Shown: positions 16,592 through 25,675, numbered from the stretch's first letter. The stretch is 64,000 nt of DNA from Lentisalinibacter orientalis (GCF_040706535.1 NZ_JAPDRJ010000005.1:305672-369671); one strand, 5' to 3'. Notes: generated by a model from the sequence alone, not told the origin. Numbers and translations are program-made.

Positions 16592-16851
16592 CGGCGCGGC
16601 TGGGGTTCGCCGGCGGCGTCCTCCGGCTCCGGCACCGGGTCGTAGCCGCTGCCGCCCCAGGGATGGCAGCGGCCGATGCGGCGCAGCGCGAGCGCCCCGC
16701 CCTTCAGCGCACCGTGGCGGGTGATGGCCTCGCGGGCGTATTCGGAACAGGTCGGCTGGTACCGGCAGTTCGCGCCCAGGAACGGGGAGACCAGGATCTG
16801 GTAGCCGCGGATCAGGCCGAGGAGCAGGCCGCGCAGGAGCCGGGCGCCCAT
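16588..16851 (-). CDS. yidD: Membrane protein insertion efficiency factor YidD
   Basis: 87 residues. YidD is a small amphipathic protein at the inner membrane that assists YidC-dependent insertion. RGLLLGLIRGYQILVSPFLG followed by CRYQPTCSEYAREAI and RRIGRCHPWGGSGYDPVP is diagnostic. Its usual neighbours rnpA, yidC and rpmH are absent, so this copy is relocated next to sufE. Its ATG shares one base with the sufE TGA stop, implying translational coupling. Confidence 0.95.
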   Translation of the reverse strand: MGARLLRGLLLGLIRGYQILVSPFLGANCRYQPTCSEYAREAITRHGALKGGALALRRIGRCHPWGGSGYDPVPEPEDAAGEPQPRR

Positions 16852-17279
16852 CAGGCGGTCGTGCCGGCGCACTCCGCCGCCGCCCGCGCGCGGATGGACT
16901 TCAGCATGGCCATCAGCCCGTTGCTGCGGGTGGGGCTCAGGTGCTCGTCGAAACCCAGCGCCGCAATGAAGGAGGGCTCCGCCGCCGCGATGTCCTCCGG
17001 CGGGCGGTCGTCGTAGACCCGCAGCACCACCGCGATGAGCCCCTTGACGATGGCCGCGTCGCTGGTAGCCCGGTAATGCATGCGGCCGTCCTCGGCGGAG
17101 GACACCAGCCAGACCTGGGACTGGCAGCCCTGCAGCTTGTTCTCCTCCGTCATCTCGTCGGCGGGGAACTCGGGCAGCCGCCGGCCCAGTTCGATCAGGT
17201 ACTGGTAGCGGTCCATCCAGTTGTCGAAGAAACCGAATTCCTCGATGAGTTCCTGCTCGGCCTGGTCGATCTCGCTCAT
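16851..17279 (-). CDS. sufE: SufE-family cysteine desulfurase activator
   Basis: 142 residues. SufE accepts persulfide sulfur from SufS on a conserved cysteine and passes it to Fe-S assembly. LQGCQSQVWLVSS contains that Cys, and GLMAMLKSIRARA is the usual C-terminal helix. Start ATG at 17279 is 5 bp after the cysS stop. No suf operon accompanies it, so it is a standalone copy (CsdE-like use with another desulfurase is possible). The neighbour cysS also handles cysteine, though functional linkage is unproven. Confidence 0.94.
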   Translation of the reverse strand: MSEIDQAEQELIEEFGFFDNWMDRYQYLIELGRRLPEFPADEMTEENKLQGCQSQVWLVSSAEDGRMHYRATSDAAIVKGLIAVVLRVYDDRPPEDIAAAEPSFIAALGFDEHLSPTRSNGLMAMLKSIRARAAAECAGTTA

Positions 17280-17284
17280 AGTCC

Positions 17285-18664
17285 TCAGCTCGCCACACGC
17301 CAGCGCGTGCCGTCCGGTCCGTCCTCGATCACGATGCCCCGCGCCTCCAGCTCGTCGCGGATGCGGTCCGCCTCGGCGAAGTCCCGGGCCTTGCGGGCCG
17401 CCTGGCGCTGCGCGAGCAGTGCCTCGATCGCCTCGGCATCGGGCAGCTCGTCGCCGCCGGCTGCGAACCAGGCCTCCGGGTCGTCCTGCAACAGGCCCAT
17501 CACGTCTCCGCTGGCGACCAGCATGGCGGCGAGACGGCGCCGCTCTGTTTCGTCCTGCGCCTTGTTCACCCGCCGGGCCATATCGAACAGCGCCGCCATG
17601 GCCCGCGGCGTGTTCAGGTCGTCCTCCAGCGCCGCCAGGAAGTCCGCCGCCGGTTCCGCGCCGGCAACCTCTTCCGCCGTCGGCGCAGCCGCACGCAGGG
17701 CGCCGTACAGGCGGTCGAGCTTGCGGCGACATTCGGTGATCAGGTCCTCCGTCCAATCCAGCGGCTGGCGGTAATGCGCGGACAGCAGCGCCACCCGCAC
17801 CGCTTCGCCCGGCCAACGCTCCAGCAGGTCGCGCACCAGCAGCACGTTGCCGAGGGACTTGGACATCTTCTCGTGCTCGACGTTCAGGAAACCGTTGTGC
17901 ACCCAATAGCGCGCGAACTGCCGGCCGCCGTGGGCGCAGGTGCTCTGGGCGATCTCGTTCTCGTGATGGGGGAACATCAGGTCCTGGCCGCCGCCGTGGA
18001 TGTCGATGGTCTCGCCGAGATGAGTCTCGGACATCGCCGAGCACTCCAGGTGCCAGCCGGGCCGGCCGCGGCCCCACGGGCTGTCCCAGCCGGGCAGGTC
18101 CTCGCCCGAGGGTTTCCAGAGCACGAAATCCGCGGCCGCCCGCTTGTACGGCGCCACTTCCACCCGCGCGCCGGCGATCATCTCGCGCAGGTTGCGCCGG
18201 GACAGCGCGCCGTATTGCTGGTACGCGTCCACGTCGAAGAGCACGTGCCCCTCTGCCTCGTAGGCATAGCCCGCGTCCATCAGCGCCCGGATCATCGCGA
18301 TCATCTGCGGGATGTGCGCGGTGGCCCTCGGCTCGACGTCAGGCGGCAGCACGCCGAGGGCCGCCATGTCCTCGTGATAGGCGTCTGCGAAGCGCTCGGT
18401 GATGGCCGAGATCGGCTGGCCCGTATCCTTCGCAGCCTGGTTGATCTTGTCGTCCACGTCGGTGATGTTGCGGGCGTAGATCAGGCGGTAGCGGCGGCGC
18501 AGCAGGCGCGCCAGCACGTCGAAAACGACCGCCGGGCGGGCGTTGCCGATGTGCGCGAAGTTGTAAACGGTGGGCCCGCAGACGTACATGGTCACGCGCT
18601 CCGGATCCCGGGGCTCGAAGGGGACTTTCTCCCCTCGCATCGTGTCGTGGAGTTGGATCGTCAT
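17285..18664 (-). CDS. cysS: Cysteinyl-tRNA synthetase
   Basis: 459 residues from the ATG at 18664, close to E. coli CysRS (461); an in-frame start 54 bp further up would add a non-conserved leader. MYVCGPTVYNFAHIGNARP gives the zinc Cys and the HIGH-class motif. WHLECSAMS and GGGQDLMFPHHENEIAQS provide the other zinc ligands and active site, and EHEKMSKSLGN is the KMSKS loop. The DALR-type anticodon region ends the protein. It is divergent from hisI and heads the cysS-sufE-yidD-membrane protein run. Confidence 0.96.
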   Translation of the reverse strand: MTIQLHDTMRGEKVPFEPRDPERVTMYVCGPTVYNFAHIGNARPAVVFDVLARLLRRRYRLIYARNITDVDDKINQAAKDTGQPISAITERFADAYHEDMAALGVLPPDVEPRATAHIPQMIAMIRALMDAGYAYEAEGHVLFDVDAYQQYGALSRRNLREMIAGARVEVAPYKRAAADFVLWKPSGEDLPGWDSPWGRGRPGWHLECSAMSETHLGETIDIHGGGQDLMFPHHENEIAQSTCAHGGRQFARYWVHNGFLNVEHEKMSKSLGNVLLVRDLLERWPGEAVRVALLSAHYRQPLDWTEDLITECRRKLDRLYGALRAAAPTAEEVAGAEPAADFLAALEDDLNTPRAMAALFDMARRVNKAQDETERRRLAAMLVASGDVMGLLQDDPEAWFAAGGDELPDAEAIEALLAQRQAARKARDFAEADRIRDELEARGIVIEDGPDGTRWRVAS

Positions 18665-18754
18665 GGCGCTGCGAGATTCTCTGAGATTCTCCAGGGAAAC
18701 CTTGTCGGCAGAAAACAACGGAAAATTCCGGGTCGGCCGACCATGATAGCAATA

Positions 18755-18781
18755 CTGGACCGGCTGTCGATCGCCTATAAT
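18755..18781 (+). promoter_or_regulatory. Candidate hisI promoter with perfect TATAAT
   Basis: A consensus TATAAT (18776-18781) lies 33 bp before the hisI ATG. The best -35 match, CTGGAC (18755-18760), is at a short 15-bp distance. The AGGAG ribosome site is at 18805-18809. Confidence 0.5.
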
Positions 18782-18814
18782 GGCGGGTTTTCAACCCAAC
18801 GCCCAGGAGCAGAC

Positions 18815-19303
18815 ATGGCGGAGCCGACTGTCAGGTTCGAGACGCGCCGCAGCGTCGAGCAGGTGGAGGAAGGTCGCGAACTCGCGCCCCGCTTCGACGA
18901 GCACGGGCTGATCCCGGTGGTGACCACCGATTACGAGACCGGCGAGCTGCTGATGCAGGGCTACATGAACGCCGAGGCACTGGCGTGCACCATCGAGACC
19001 GCCGAGGCGCACTACTTCAGCCGCAGCCGTCAGGTGATGTGGCACAAGGGCGCCACCAGCGGCCTCGTGCAGCACGTGCGCGAGATGCTGATCGACGACG
19101 ATCAGGACTGCGTCTGGCTGCGCGTCGAGGTCGCCGGCAGCGGCGCCAGCTGCCACGTGGGCTACCGCTCCTGCTTTTACCGCAAGGTCCCGCTGGGGCC
19201 GGACGCCGCCGGCGGCCCGATGGAGCTCGAGTTCACCGAGACGGAGAAGGTGTTCGACCCGGAAGCAGTCTACGGCGACGCGCCGAACCCGACCGTGCTC
19301 TGA
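18815..19303 (+). CDS. hisI: Phosphoribosyl-AMP cyclohydrolase
   Basis: 162 residues, standalone HisI without the HisE pyrophosphohydrolase domain found in the enteric fusion. It opens the adenine ring of PR-AMP in histidine synthesis. LMQGYMNAEALACTIETAEA and HYFSRSRQVMWHKGATSG carry the conserved core; DDDQDCVWLRVEV has the metal-binding Asp/Cys cluster and ASCHVGYRSCFYR the second Cys pair. The ribosome site AGGAG is 6 nt before the ATG. Other his genes are not in the window. The S9 peptidase gene follows after 4 bp, probably on the same transcript. Confidence 0.95.
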   Translation: MAEPTVRFETRRSVEQVEEGRELAPRFDEHGLIPVVTTDYETGELLMQGYMNAEALACTIETAEAHYFSRSRQVMWHKGATSGLVQHVREMLIDDDQDCVWLRVEVAGSGASCHVGYRSCFYRKVPLGPDAAGGPMELEFTETEKVFDPEAVYGDAPNPTVL

Positions 19304-19307
19304 CGCC

Positions 19308-21431
19308 GTGGCGTTCTCCGCTGCACGCCGCCGTATCGGTCGCATCGGCCGCCTCGTCTGGGTCCGCCGTGTCGGTCCCATCGGCCTTGCCGCAGTCGCC
19401 GTCGCGCTGGCCGCCGGCCCGGCCGGGGCGGCCGGCGCGCAGGGCCTGACCGGCGACGACCTGGTCGAACTGAAGCGCCTGTCGGAACCGGCGGTGGCGC
19501 CCGATCGCAGCGCCGTGGCCTACACGCTGCGGGAGACCGACCGCGCAGCCGACCGGGGACGCACCGATATCTGGCTCCTGGCGCTGCAGGAAGACGCGGC
19601 GCCGCGCCGGCTCACCAATCACCCGGAGAACGACACGTCGCCGCAGTGGAGCCCGGACGGCGAGCGGCTGTATTTCCTGTCCGCCCGCAGCGGCACCCGC
19701 CAGGTCTGGATGATGCCGCTCGATTTCGGTGAACCGATCCGGGTCACCGACTATCCCGTGCCGGTATCGACCTTCCGCCTCTCCCCCGACGGCACGACGC
19801 TCGCCTTCACCGCCGCCGTGCTGCCGGACTGCGAGGCGGACCTCGCGTGCACGGCGGAGCGACTGGCCGCGCGCGCCGAGAGCCCGGAGACAGGCCGCGT
19901 CTATGACCGACTCATGGTCCGCCACTGGGATCGCTGGGAGGACGGCACGGTCTCGCGCCTGTTCACCGCGTCCCTCGGCGGGGACGGCCTGGCCGGCGAG
20001 GCGCCGCCCCGGCTGGCATCCGCGGGACTGCTGGCGGAGATCCCGTCCCGGCCCTTCGGCGGCGTCGCGGACTACGTCTTCTCTCCCGACGGCCGGGGCC
20101 TCGTCTTCACGGCCAAACCCGAAGACCGGCAGGAGGCCTGGTCCACGGACTATGACCTCTACGCCGTCGCCGCCGGCGGCGGTCGGGTGCGGAACCTGAC
20201 CGGGGAGAATCCGGGCCGGGACGGCCATCCGGTGTTCTCGCCGGACGGCGAACGCCTGGCCTGGCTGTCGATGGCGACGGCAGGCTACGAGTCGGACCGC
20301 CGGCGCATCATGCTGCGTGAAACGGACTCCGGCCGCACCCGCCAGGTGGCGCCGGAGTGGGACCGCTCGCCGAGCGAGATCGCGTTCTCGACGGACGGAC
20401 GGGAAATCTACGCGGTGGCCCAGGACTGGGGCCGGCGGCTCCTGTTCCGCATCGACATCGAGAGCGGCAGCGTGCTGCCGCTGACCGCGGCCGGCACGGC
20501 CGGCAGCATCAGCGTCGGGCCGGAATCCGTCGTGTTCGTGAAGCATTCCCTGCGCGCGCCGGCCGACCTGCACCGGCTCGACCTGGAAACCCTGGCGCTG
20601 GAGAAGATCACGGCGGTCAACCACGAGCGCCTCGCCGATATCCGCATGGCGGAGTTCGCGCAATTCAGCTTCCCGGGCTGGAACGACGAGACCGTGTACG
20701 GCTACGTGATGGAGCCCGCCGACCGGGACCCCGAGGCGAAATATCCGATCGCCTTCCTGATCCACGGGGGCCCCCAGGGCAGCTTCGCGGACCAGTTCCA
20801 CTACCGCTGGAACCCGCAGGTCTACGCCGCGGCGGGCTACGGGGTCGTGTTCATCGATTTCCACGGCTCCACCGGCTACGGCCAGGCGTTCACCGACTCC
20901 ATCAACGGCGACTGGGGCGGCAAGCCCCTCACCGACCTGAAGCGCGGCCTGGAGGCCGCACTGGCCGCCTACCCCTGGCTGGACGGCGAACGCGCTTGCG
21001 CGCTGGGCGCCTCCTACGGGGGCTACATGATCAACTGGATCGCGGGCAACTGGCCGGAGCGGTTCCGCTGCCTGGTCAATCACGACGGTCTGTTCGACCT
21101 GCGCATGATGTATTTCGCCACCGAGGAACTCTGGTTCCCCGAGCACGAATTCGGCGGCCCGTATTACGCCGGCCCGACCGCCTACGAGAACCACAACCCG
21201 GTGCACTACGTGACGAACTGGCGCACGCCCATGCTCGTGGTCCACGGGGCTCTGGATTACCGGGTACCCGGCACCCAGGCGCTGGCCACCTTCGCGGCGC
21301 TGCAGCGCCAGGGCGTGGAGAGCCGCCTGCTGTGGTATCCGGACGAGAACCACTGGGTGCTGAAGCCCGCGAACAGCGTGCAGTGGCACCGGGAGGTGCT
21401 GGGCTGGCTCGAGCGCTATCTCGCCCGCTGA
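19308..21431 (+). CDS. Secreted S9C-family prolyl oligopeptidase (DPP5-like)
   Basis: 707 residues, GTG start 4 bp after hisI. A signal peptide (GPIGLAAVAVALAAGPAGAAGA) directs it to the periplasm or outside. A beta-propeller with repeated SPDG motifs (QWSPDGERLYF, RLSPDGTTLAF, VFSPDGERLAW) fills residues 60-430. The C-terminal alpha/beta-hydrolase domain has FLIHGGPQGS, the nucleophile elbow GASYGGYM (Ser569), Asp650 in HGALDYRVP and His682 in DENHWVLKP, a complete triad. The family trims dipeptides or acylated peptides from imported or secreted protein. Coupling to hisI has no evident metabolic logic. It converges on the next gene with a 9-bp gap. Confidence 0.88.
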   Translation: MAFSAARRRIGRIGRLVWVRRVGPIGLAAVAVALAAGPAGAAGAQGLTGDDLVELKRLSEPAVAPDRSAVAYTLRETDRAADRGRTDIWLLALQEDAAPRRLTNHPENDTSPQWSPDGERLYFLSARSGTRQVWMMPLDFGEPIRVTDYPVPVSTFRLSPDGTTLAFTAAVLPDCEADLACTAERLAARAESPETGRVYDRLMVRHWDRWEDGTVSRLFTASLGGDGLAGEAPPRLASAGLLAEIPSRPFGGVADYVFSPDGRGLVFTAKPEDRQEAWSTDYDLYAVAAGGGRVRNLTGENPGRDGHPVFSPDGERLAWLSMATAGYESDRRRIMLRETDSGRTRQVAPEWDRSPSEIAFSTDGREIYAVAQDWGRRLLFRIDIESGSVLPLTAAGTAGSISVGPESVVFVKHSLRAPADLHRLDLETLALEKITAVNHERLADIRMAEFAQFSFPGWNDETVYGYVMEPADRDPEAKYPIAFLIHGGPQGSFADQFHYRWNPQVYAAAGYGVVFIDFHGSTGYGQAFTDSINGDWGGKPLTDLKRGLEAALAAYPWLDGERACALGASYGGYMINWIAGNWPERFRCLVNHDGLFDLRMMYFATEELWFPEHEFGGPYYAGPTAYENHNPVHYVTNWRTPMLVVHGALDYRVPGTQALATFAALQRQGVESRLLWYPDENHWVLKPANSVQWHREVLGWLERYLAR

Positions 21432-21440
21432 GGGTGTCGT

Positions 21441-22127
21441 TCAGGGCCTTCCCAGCAGGCGGGCGAGGCGATCGCCGGGACCCGACGGGCCGGCGCCCTC
21501 CAGCTGGCGCGCCTCCAGGTAGTACTCGATGGCGCCACTGAAGCACAGCGCGTAGCCGGCCAGTTCCGTCATCTCCTCCATCGCCAGCTTGGCGATGCGC
21601 CGGTAGTCCTCGCCCTGCAGCACGCGCCAGAAGGCCTCGTGGCCGATCAGGTTGGAGAACAGGAACAGCACCACCGCGCCGGCGAACAGCAGCGTGGCCG
21701 CCGGCGACGGCCACAGCCGCGCCCAGCCGACGGCGTAGCGGCGCCGGTGGCGCAGCAGATAGGCGCCGCCGAGGGCGACCACGACGGCCAGCAGCACCTG
21801 CCAGAGGTTGTCGGCGAACCAGAGATCCAGGAAGTAGTCGAGTTCGCGCACCAGGCAGGCCAGCGCCAGGGCGGCGAAACCGATCGCGACCGGCCGCTGA
21901 CCACGGTGCCACCAGGCGACGGCGCCGAACACGAGCCCGCTGACCACGATCAGCACGAGCTGCAGGGACTCGACCAGGGAGTACTCGCTGGTACCGAGCG
22001 CGTCGGACGGGCCGCGGAATACCTGCAGGCCGAGGCTGCCCGGGAACTCGACCTCGAGCAGGACGAGCAGGCCCACCAGGCCGCCCGTGGCGAGGGCGTA
22101 GGCCGCGTAGCGCAGGAATACGGTCAT
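21441..22127 (-). CDS. Integral membrane protein, unknown function
   Basis: 228 residues with about six transmembrane helices (starting LRYAAYALATGGLVGLLVLL). Charged or polar residues lie inside or next to helices: LVRELDYFLDLWFADN, SNLIGHEAFWRVLQGEDYRR and EEMTELAGYALCF. Such conserved acidic/histidine positions in the membrane hint at metal, heme or proton handling, but no family is recognised. It is downstream of the zincin-like gene on the same strand (113-bp gap). On the reverse strand a TATAGT lies in that gap and may be its own -10. Confidence 0.65.
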   Translation of the reverse strand: MTVFLRYAAYALATGGLVGLLVLLEVEFPGSLGLQVFRGPSDALGTSEYSLVESLQLVLIVVSGLVFGAVAWWHRGQRPVAIGFAALALACLVRELDYFLDLWFADNLWQVLLAVVVALGGAYLLRHRRRYAVGWARLWPSPAATLLFAGAVVLFLFSNLIGHEAFWRVLQGEDYRRIAKLAMEEMTELAGYALCFSGAIEYYLEARQLEGAGPSGPGDRLARLLGRP

Positions 22128-22240
22128 GGTGAAGGCCCTGCCGTGACGGGTCGACCACTATAGGAGACCCGCTCCCTCGCAGCCAGGATTCTTGCGCCGG
22201 GCCGCTCCTGGTTCACTCCCGCGTCAATCCCGGGCCGCCC

Positions 22241-22732
22241 TCAAGCCGCGGCCCCGCGCAGCGCCGCCCGCGGCCGTCCGCATCCGTCCACCAGTCCTTC
22301 GCGGCGCAGCCAGGCCAGCGCATCCGCGGCGTCCTCGCGGAACCAGACGGCCGCACTGCCGAGCCGGAAACTGTAGCCCCAGGCGTCCATGTCGGCGAAC
22401 AGGCGCTGGCGGTCGACCCCGGGCAGGGCATCGGCAAGCAGCACCTGGAGATAGCAGACCGCGCATTCCTCCAGGTCGTCGCCGCCGGCATCCGTATCCA
22501 GGCCGGCGCGGCGCGCGGGCGACAGGCAGACGTAGTGCGCCCCCTCGTGCAGCAGCGAATGCACCGGGGTGTCGCCCCGGTAGTAGAGCGTGCGGCCCAC
22601 GAGCCCGGCCTCCGGCTCGCCCCAGTAGCTGCCCGGTATGGGGCTGGCGTCGGGCAGTCGCTCGGTGCGGAGGCGGTAGGGCGCGAACAGGGCGCGGATG
22701 GCCGCGTCCGCGAGGTCGGCACAGCGGAGCAT
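22241..22732 (-). CDS. Putative zincin-like metalloprotein (HExxH), unknown function
   Basis: 163 residues. VHSLLHEGAHYVCL at about residues 58-70 contains HEGAH (His62, Glu63, His66), the zincin motif, and DDLEECAVCYLQVLLAD some 25 residues later could supply the third ligand Glu, as in gluzincins. No signal peptide is present, so it should be cytoplasmic. It starts 2 bp after the lptE stop and so is translationally linked to leuS-lptE, in the slot where holA is normally found. It may be a small peptidase or a minimal-zincin scaffold; the substrate cannot be inferred. Confidence 0.7.
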   Translation of the reverse strand: MLRCADLADAAIRALFAPYRLRTERLPDASPIPGSYWGEPEAGLVGRTLYYRGDTPVHSLLHEGAHYVCLSPARRAGLDTDAGGDDLEECAVCYLQVLLADALPGVDRQRLFADMDAWGYSFRLGSAAVWFREDAADALAWLRREGLVDGCGRPRAALRGAAA

Positions 22733-22734
22733 GA

Positions 22735-23247
22735 TCAGTCGATGCTGGCGAGCTGGCGCACCACCTGACGGACGAGGTCGCGGATCAGCGCGTCACGCAG
22801 CATCTCCTCCTCGCGCCGCTTGCCGAGCACCTGCGTCTCCTCCCAGGTGTAGTCCTGGGTGAGCGTGATGCGCTGGGGCGCCAGCACCGTGCCCTCGGTG
22901 GTCCGCACCGAATACTCCACGGTGTAGTAGATCTCGAACTCCCGCGGGACGTTGCGGGCGGACACCGACAGCACCCGCTGGCCTGTCTCGTCCCGGGAGA
23001 TGTCGAGCACGGCGGATGCCAGGGCCGGGTCGTCCGTCACCTCCACGCCACGCGCCTCCAGGGCGGTTCCCAGCGCGCGGTGGAAGGCGGTGTAGCGGTC
23101 GGCCGAGCTGATATAGGTGCGCGCGATCTCCGGCGGCAGGCTCTCGCTGCCCTGCAGCTGGAAGCCGCAGCCGGCCAGTACGAGGGCCGGCAAAAGGACC
23201 GGCAACCGGGCCAGCAACCGGTCGAGGAGCCGCTCAGACCACCACAT
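22735..23247 (-). CDS. lptE: LPS-assembly lipoprotein LptE
   Basis: 170 residues from the ATG at 23247, which overlaps the leuS stop by 14 bp. The signal ends in the lipobox LVLAGC (Cys27), so the mature protein is a lipoprotein. CGFQLQGSESLPPEIARTYI and the RNVPREFEIYYTVEYSVRT segment match LptE (RlpB). LptE plugs the LptD barrel and helps deliver LPS to the outer leaflet. leuS-lptE is a conserved pair; the third member holA is displaced. Confidence 0.93.
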   Translation of the reverse strand: MWWSERLLDRLLARLPVLLPALVLAGCGFQLQGSESLPPEIARTYISSADRYTAFHRALGTALEARGVEVTDDPALASAVLDISRDETGQRVLSVSARNVPREFEIYYTVEYSVRTTEGTVLAPQRITLTQDYTWEETQVLGKRREEEMLRDALIRDLVRQVVRQLASID

Positions 23248-25675
23248 TGACCAGCTTGCCCGGCACGTAGATGGTCTTGCGTACGGTCTTGCCCTCGGTG
23301 TGGCGGCGTACGTTCTCGTCCGCCATCGCGCGCTCGACGACGGCGTCCTTGTCGGCATCCGCCGGCACGCTGACGCGCGCACGCAGACGGCCGTTGACCT
23401 GCACCACCACCTCGATGGTGTCCTGGGCCAGCGCGGACTCGTCCACCGCGGGCCAGGGCTGGTCCACCAGCGCCGATTCGTGGCCGAGCGCCTGCCAGAG
23501 ATCGTGGGTGACGTGGGGCACGATGGGCGCGAGCATCAGCACGATGGCCTCCATCGCCTCCTGGCGCACGGCCCGCAGTGCCGGTTCGTGGCCCTCGGTG
23601 CGGTTGATGGCGTTCAGCAGCTCCATCACGGCCGCCACCGCCGTGTTGAAGGTGTAGCGACGGCCGATGTCGTCGCTCACCTTCGCGATGGTCTCGTGCA
23701 GCTTGCGGCGCAGCGCGGTCGCCGCCTCGCCAGCCTCGCCGCCGGCCTCGACCGGACCGCCCTGCACGTGCTCGTACACCGTCTTCCACAGGCGCTTCAG
23801 GAAGCGGTTGGCCCCGGCCACGCCGGAATCCGACCACTCCAGCGCCTGGTCCGGCGGCGCGGTGAACATCATGAACAGCCGCACAGTGTCGGCGCCGTAA
23901 CGCTCCAGCAGCTCCTGGGGGTCCACGGTGTTGCCTGCCGACTTCGACATCTTCACGCCGTCCTTCAGCACCATGCCCTGCGTCAGCAGGTTGGTGAACG
24001 GCTCGTCGGCGGCAGACAGGCCGCAGTCGCGCATCAGCTTCTGGAAGAAACGCGCATAGAGCAGATGCAGGATGGCGTGCTCGATGCCGCCGGTGTACTG
24101 GTCCACCGGCATCCAGTAGGCCTCGCGCTCGTCCAGCATGGCGTCCGCGTCGGGGCAGGTGTAGCGGGAGAAATACCAGGAGGACTCCACGAAGGTGTCG
24201 AAGGTGTCCGTTTCCCGGCGGGCGGCAGCGCCGCATTTCGGGCACTCGGCCTCGACGAACGCTGGCATGTCCTTCAGCGGCGAGCCCGCGCCGGTGATGG
24301 TCACGTCCTCGGGCAGCACCACCGGCAGATCCTTTTCCGGCACCGGTACGGCGCCGCATTCGCCGCAGTAGATGATCGGTATCGGCGTGCCCCAGTAGCG
24401 CTGGCGGGAGACGCCCCAGTCGCGCAGCCGGTAGTTCACCGTGCGCCGGCCGATGCCCTCGGCCTCGAGCCGGTCCGCGATGGCGTCGAAGGCCTGGCGG
24501 AAGTCCATGCCGTCATAGTCACCGGAGTTCACCACGATGCCGTACTCGGTGAAGGCGCCCGCTTCCATGTCCGCCTCCGAGCCGTCCGCCGGGCGGATCA
24601 CCTGGCGGATGGGCAGACCGTGCTTGCGCGCGAAATCCCAGTCACGCTGGTCGTGGCCCGGCACCGCCATCACGGCGCCCGTGCCATAGCCCATCAGCAC
24701 GAAGTTCGCCACCCACAGCGGCACTTCCTCGCCGGTGAAGGGATGGACGGCGGAGATGCCGAGCGGCATGCCCTTCTTCTCCATGGTCTCCATGGCCGCC
24801 TCGGCGGCGTGGGTGGAGCGGCATTCGGCCAGAAATGCCTGCAGCTTCGCATCGCCTTCGGCCGCCTGCACCGCCAGCGGGTGCTCCGCCGCCACCGCCA
24901 TGTAGGTGACACCCAGCAGCGTATCCGGGCGGGTGGTGTAGACCGTGAGCGGCGCCTCCTCGCCGGGCACGCGGAAGGCGATCTCTACGCCCTCGGAGCG
25001 GCCGATCCAGTTGCGCTGCATCACCTTCACCGGCTCCGGCCAGCCGTCCAGGCCGTCCAGCGCCTCCAGCAGCTCGTCGGCGTAGGCGGTGATCTTCATG
25101 AACCACTGGGGGATCTCCCGGCGCTCCACCAGCGCGCCGGAACGCCAGCCCCGGCCGTCGATGACCTGCTCGTTGGCGAGCACGGTCTGGTCCACCGGAT
25201 CCCAGTTCACCACCGAGTTCCTGCGGTACACCAGGCCCTTCTCGAACAGCTTCGTGAACAGCCACTGCTCCCAGCGGTAGTACTCGGGCCGGCAGGTGGT
25301 GATCTCGCGGCGCCAGTCGTAGGCGTAGCCCAGCCGTTTCATCTGGCCGCGCATGTAGTCGATGTTCTGATAGGTCCATTCCGCCGGCGGCACCTCGTTC
25401 TTGATGGCCGCGTTCTCGGCGGGCATGCCGAAGGCGTCCCAGCCCATGGGCTGCAGCACGTGGCGCCCCTGCATGCGCTGGTAGCGGGCGATCACGTCGG
25501 AGATGGTGAAGACGCGGACGTGGCCCATGTGCAGGCGTCCGCTGGGATAGGGGAACATGGTGAGACAGTAGAACTTCTCCCGGCCGGGATCCTCGTCCAC
25601 CTCGAAACACCGGTGCTCTTCCCAGTAGCGCTGGGCGGCCGGCTCTATCGCCTCCGGCCTGTAATTGCTGTCCAT
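23234..25675 (-). CDS. leuS: Leucyl-tRNA synthetase
   Basis: 813 residues, slightly shorter than E. coli LeuRS (860). MFPYPSGRLHMGHVRVFTIS carries HIGH (HMGH), and DGVKMSKSAGNTVDP is the KMSKS loop. The CP1 editing domain is present (TTRPDTLLGVTYMAVAAEHP, GYGTGAVMAVPGHDQRD), so mischarged tRNA can be cleared. A zinc-finger-like module (CGECGAVPVPEKDLPV, AECPKCGAAARRETD) lies before the catalytic half. It is 72 bp downstream of lnt on the same strand and overlaps lptE. Confidence 0.97.
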   Translation of the reverse strand: MDSNYRPEAIEPAAQRYWEEHRCFEVDEDPGREKFYCLTMFPYPSGRLHMGHVRVFTISDVIARYQRMQGRHVLQPMGWDAFGMPAENAAIKNEVPPAEWTYQNIDYMRGQMKRLGYAYDWRREITTCRPEYYRWEQWLFTKLFEKGLVYRRNSVVNWDPVDQTVLANEQVIDGRGWRSGALVERREIPQWFMKITAYADELLEALDGLDGWPEPVKVMQRNWIGRSEGVEIAFRVPGEEAPLTVYTTRPDTLLGVTYMAVAAEHPLAVQAAEGDAKLQAFLAECRSTHAAEAAMETMEKKGMPLGISAVHPFTGEEVPLWVANFVLMGYGTGAVMAVPGHDQRDWDFARKHGLPIRQVIRPADGSEADMEAGAFTEYGIVVNSGDYDGMDFRQAFDAIADRLEAEGIGRRTVNYRLRDWGVSRQRYWGTPIPIIYCGECGAVPVPEKDLPVVLPEDVTITGAGSPLKDMPAFVEAECPKCGAAARRETDTFDTFVESSWYFSRYTCPDADAMLDEREAYWMPVDQYTGGIEHAILHLLYARFFQKLMRDCGLSAADEPFTNLLTQGMVLKDGVKMSKSAGNTVDPQELLERYGADTVRLFMMFTAPPDQALEWSDSGVAGANRFLKRLWKTVYEHVQGGPVEAGGEAGEAATALRRKLHETIAKVSDDIGRRYTFNTAVAAVMELLNAINRTEGHEPALRAVRQEAMEAIVLMLAPIVPHVTHDLWQALGHESALVDQPWPAVDESALAQDTIEVVVQVNGRLRARVSVPADADKDAVVERAMADENVRRHTEGKTVRKTIYVPGKLVNVVV

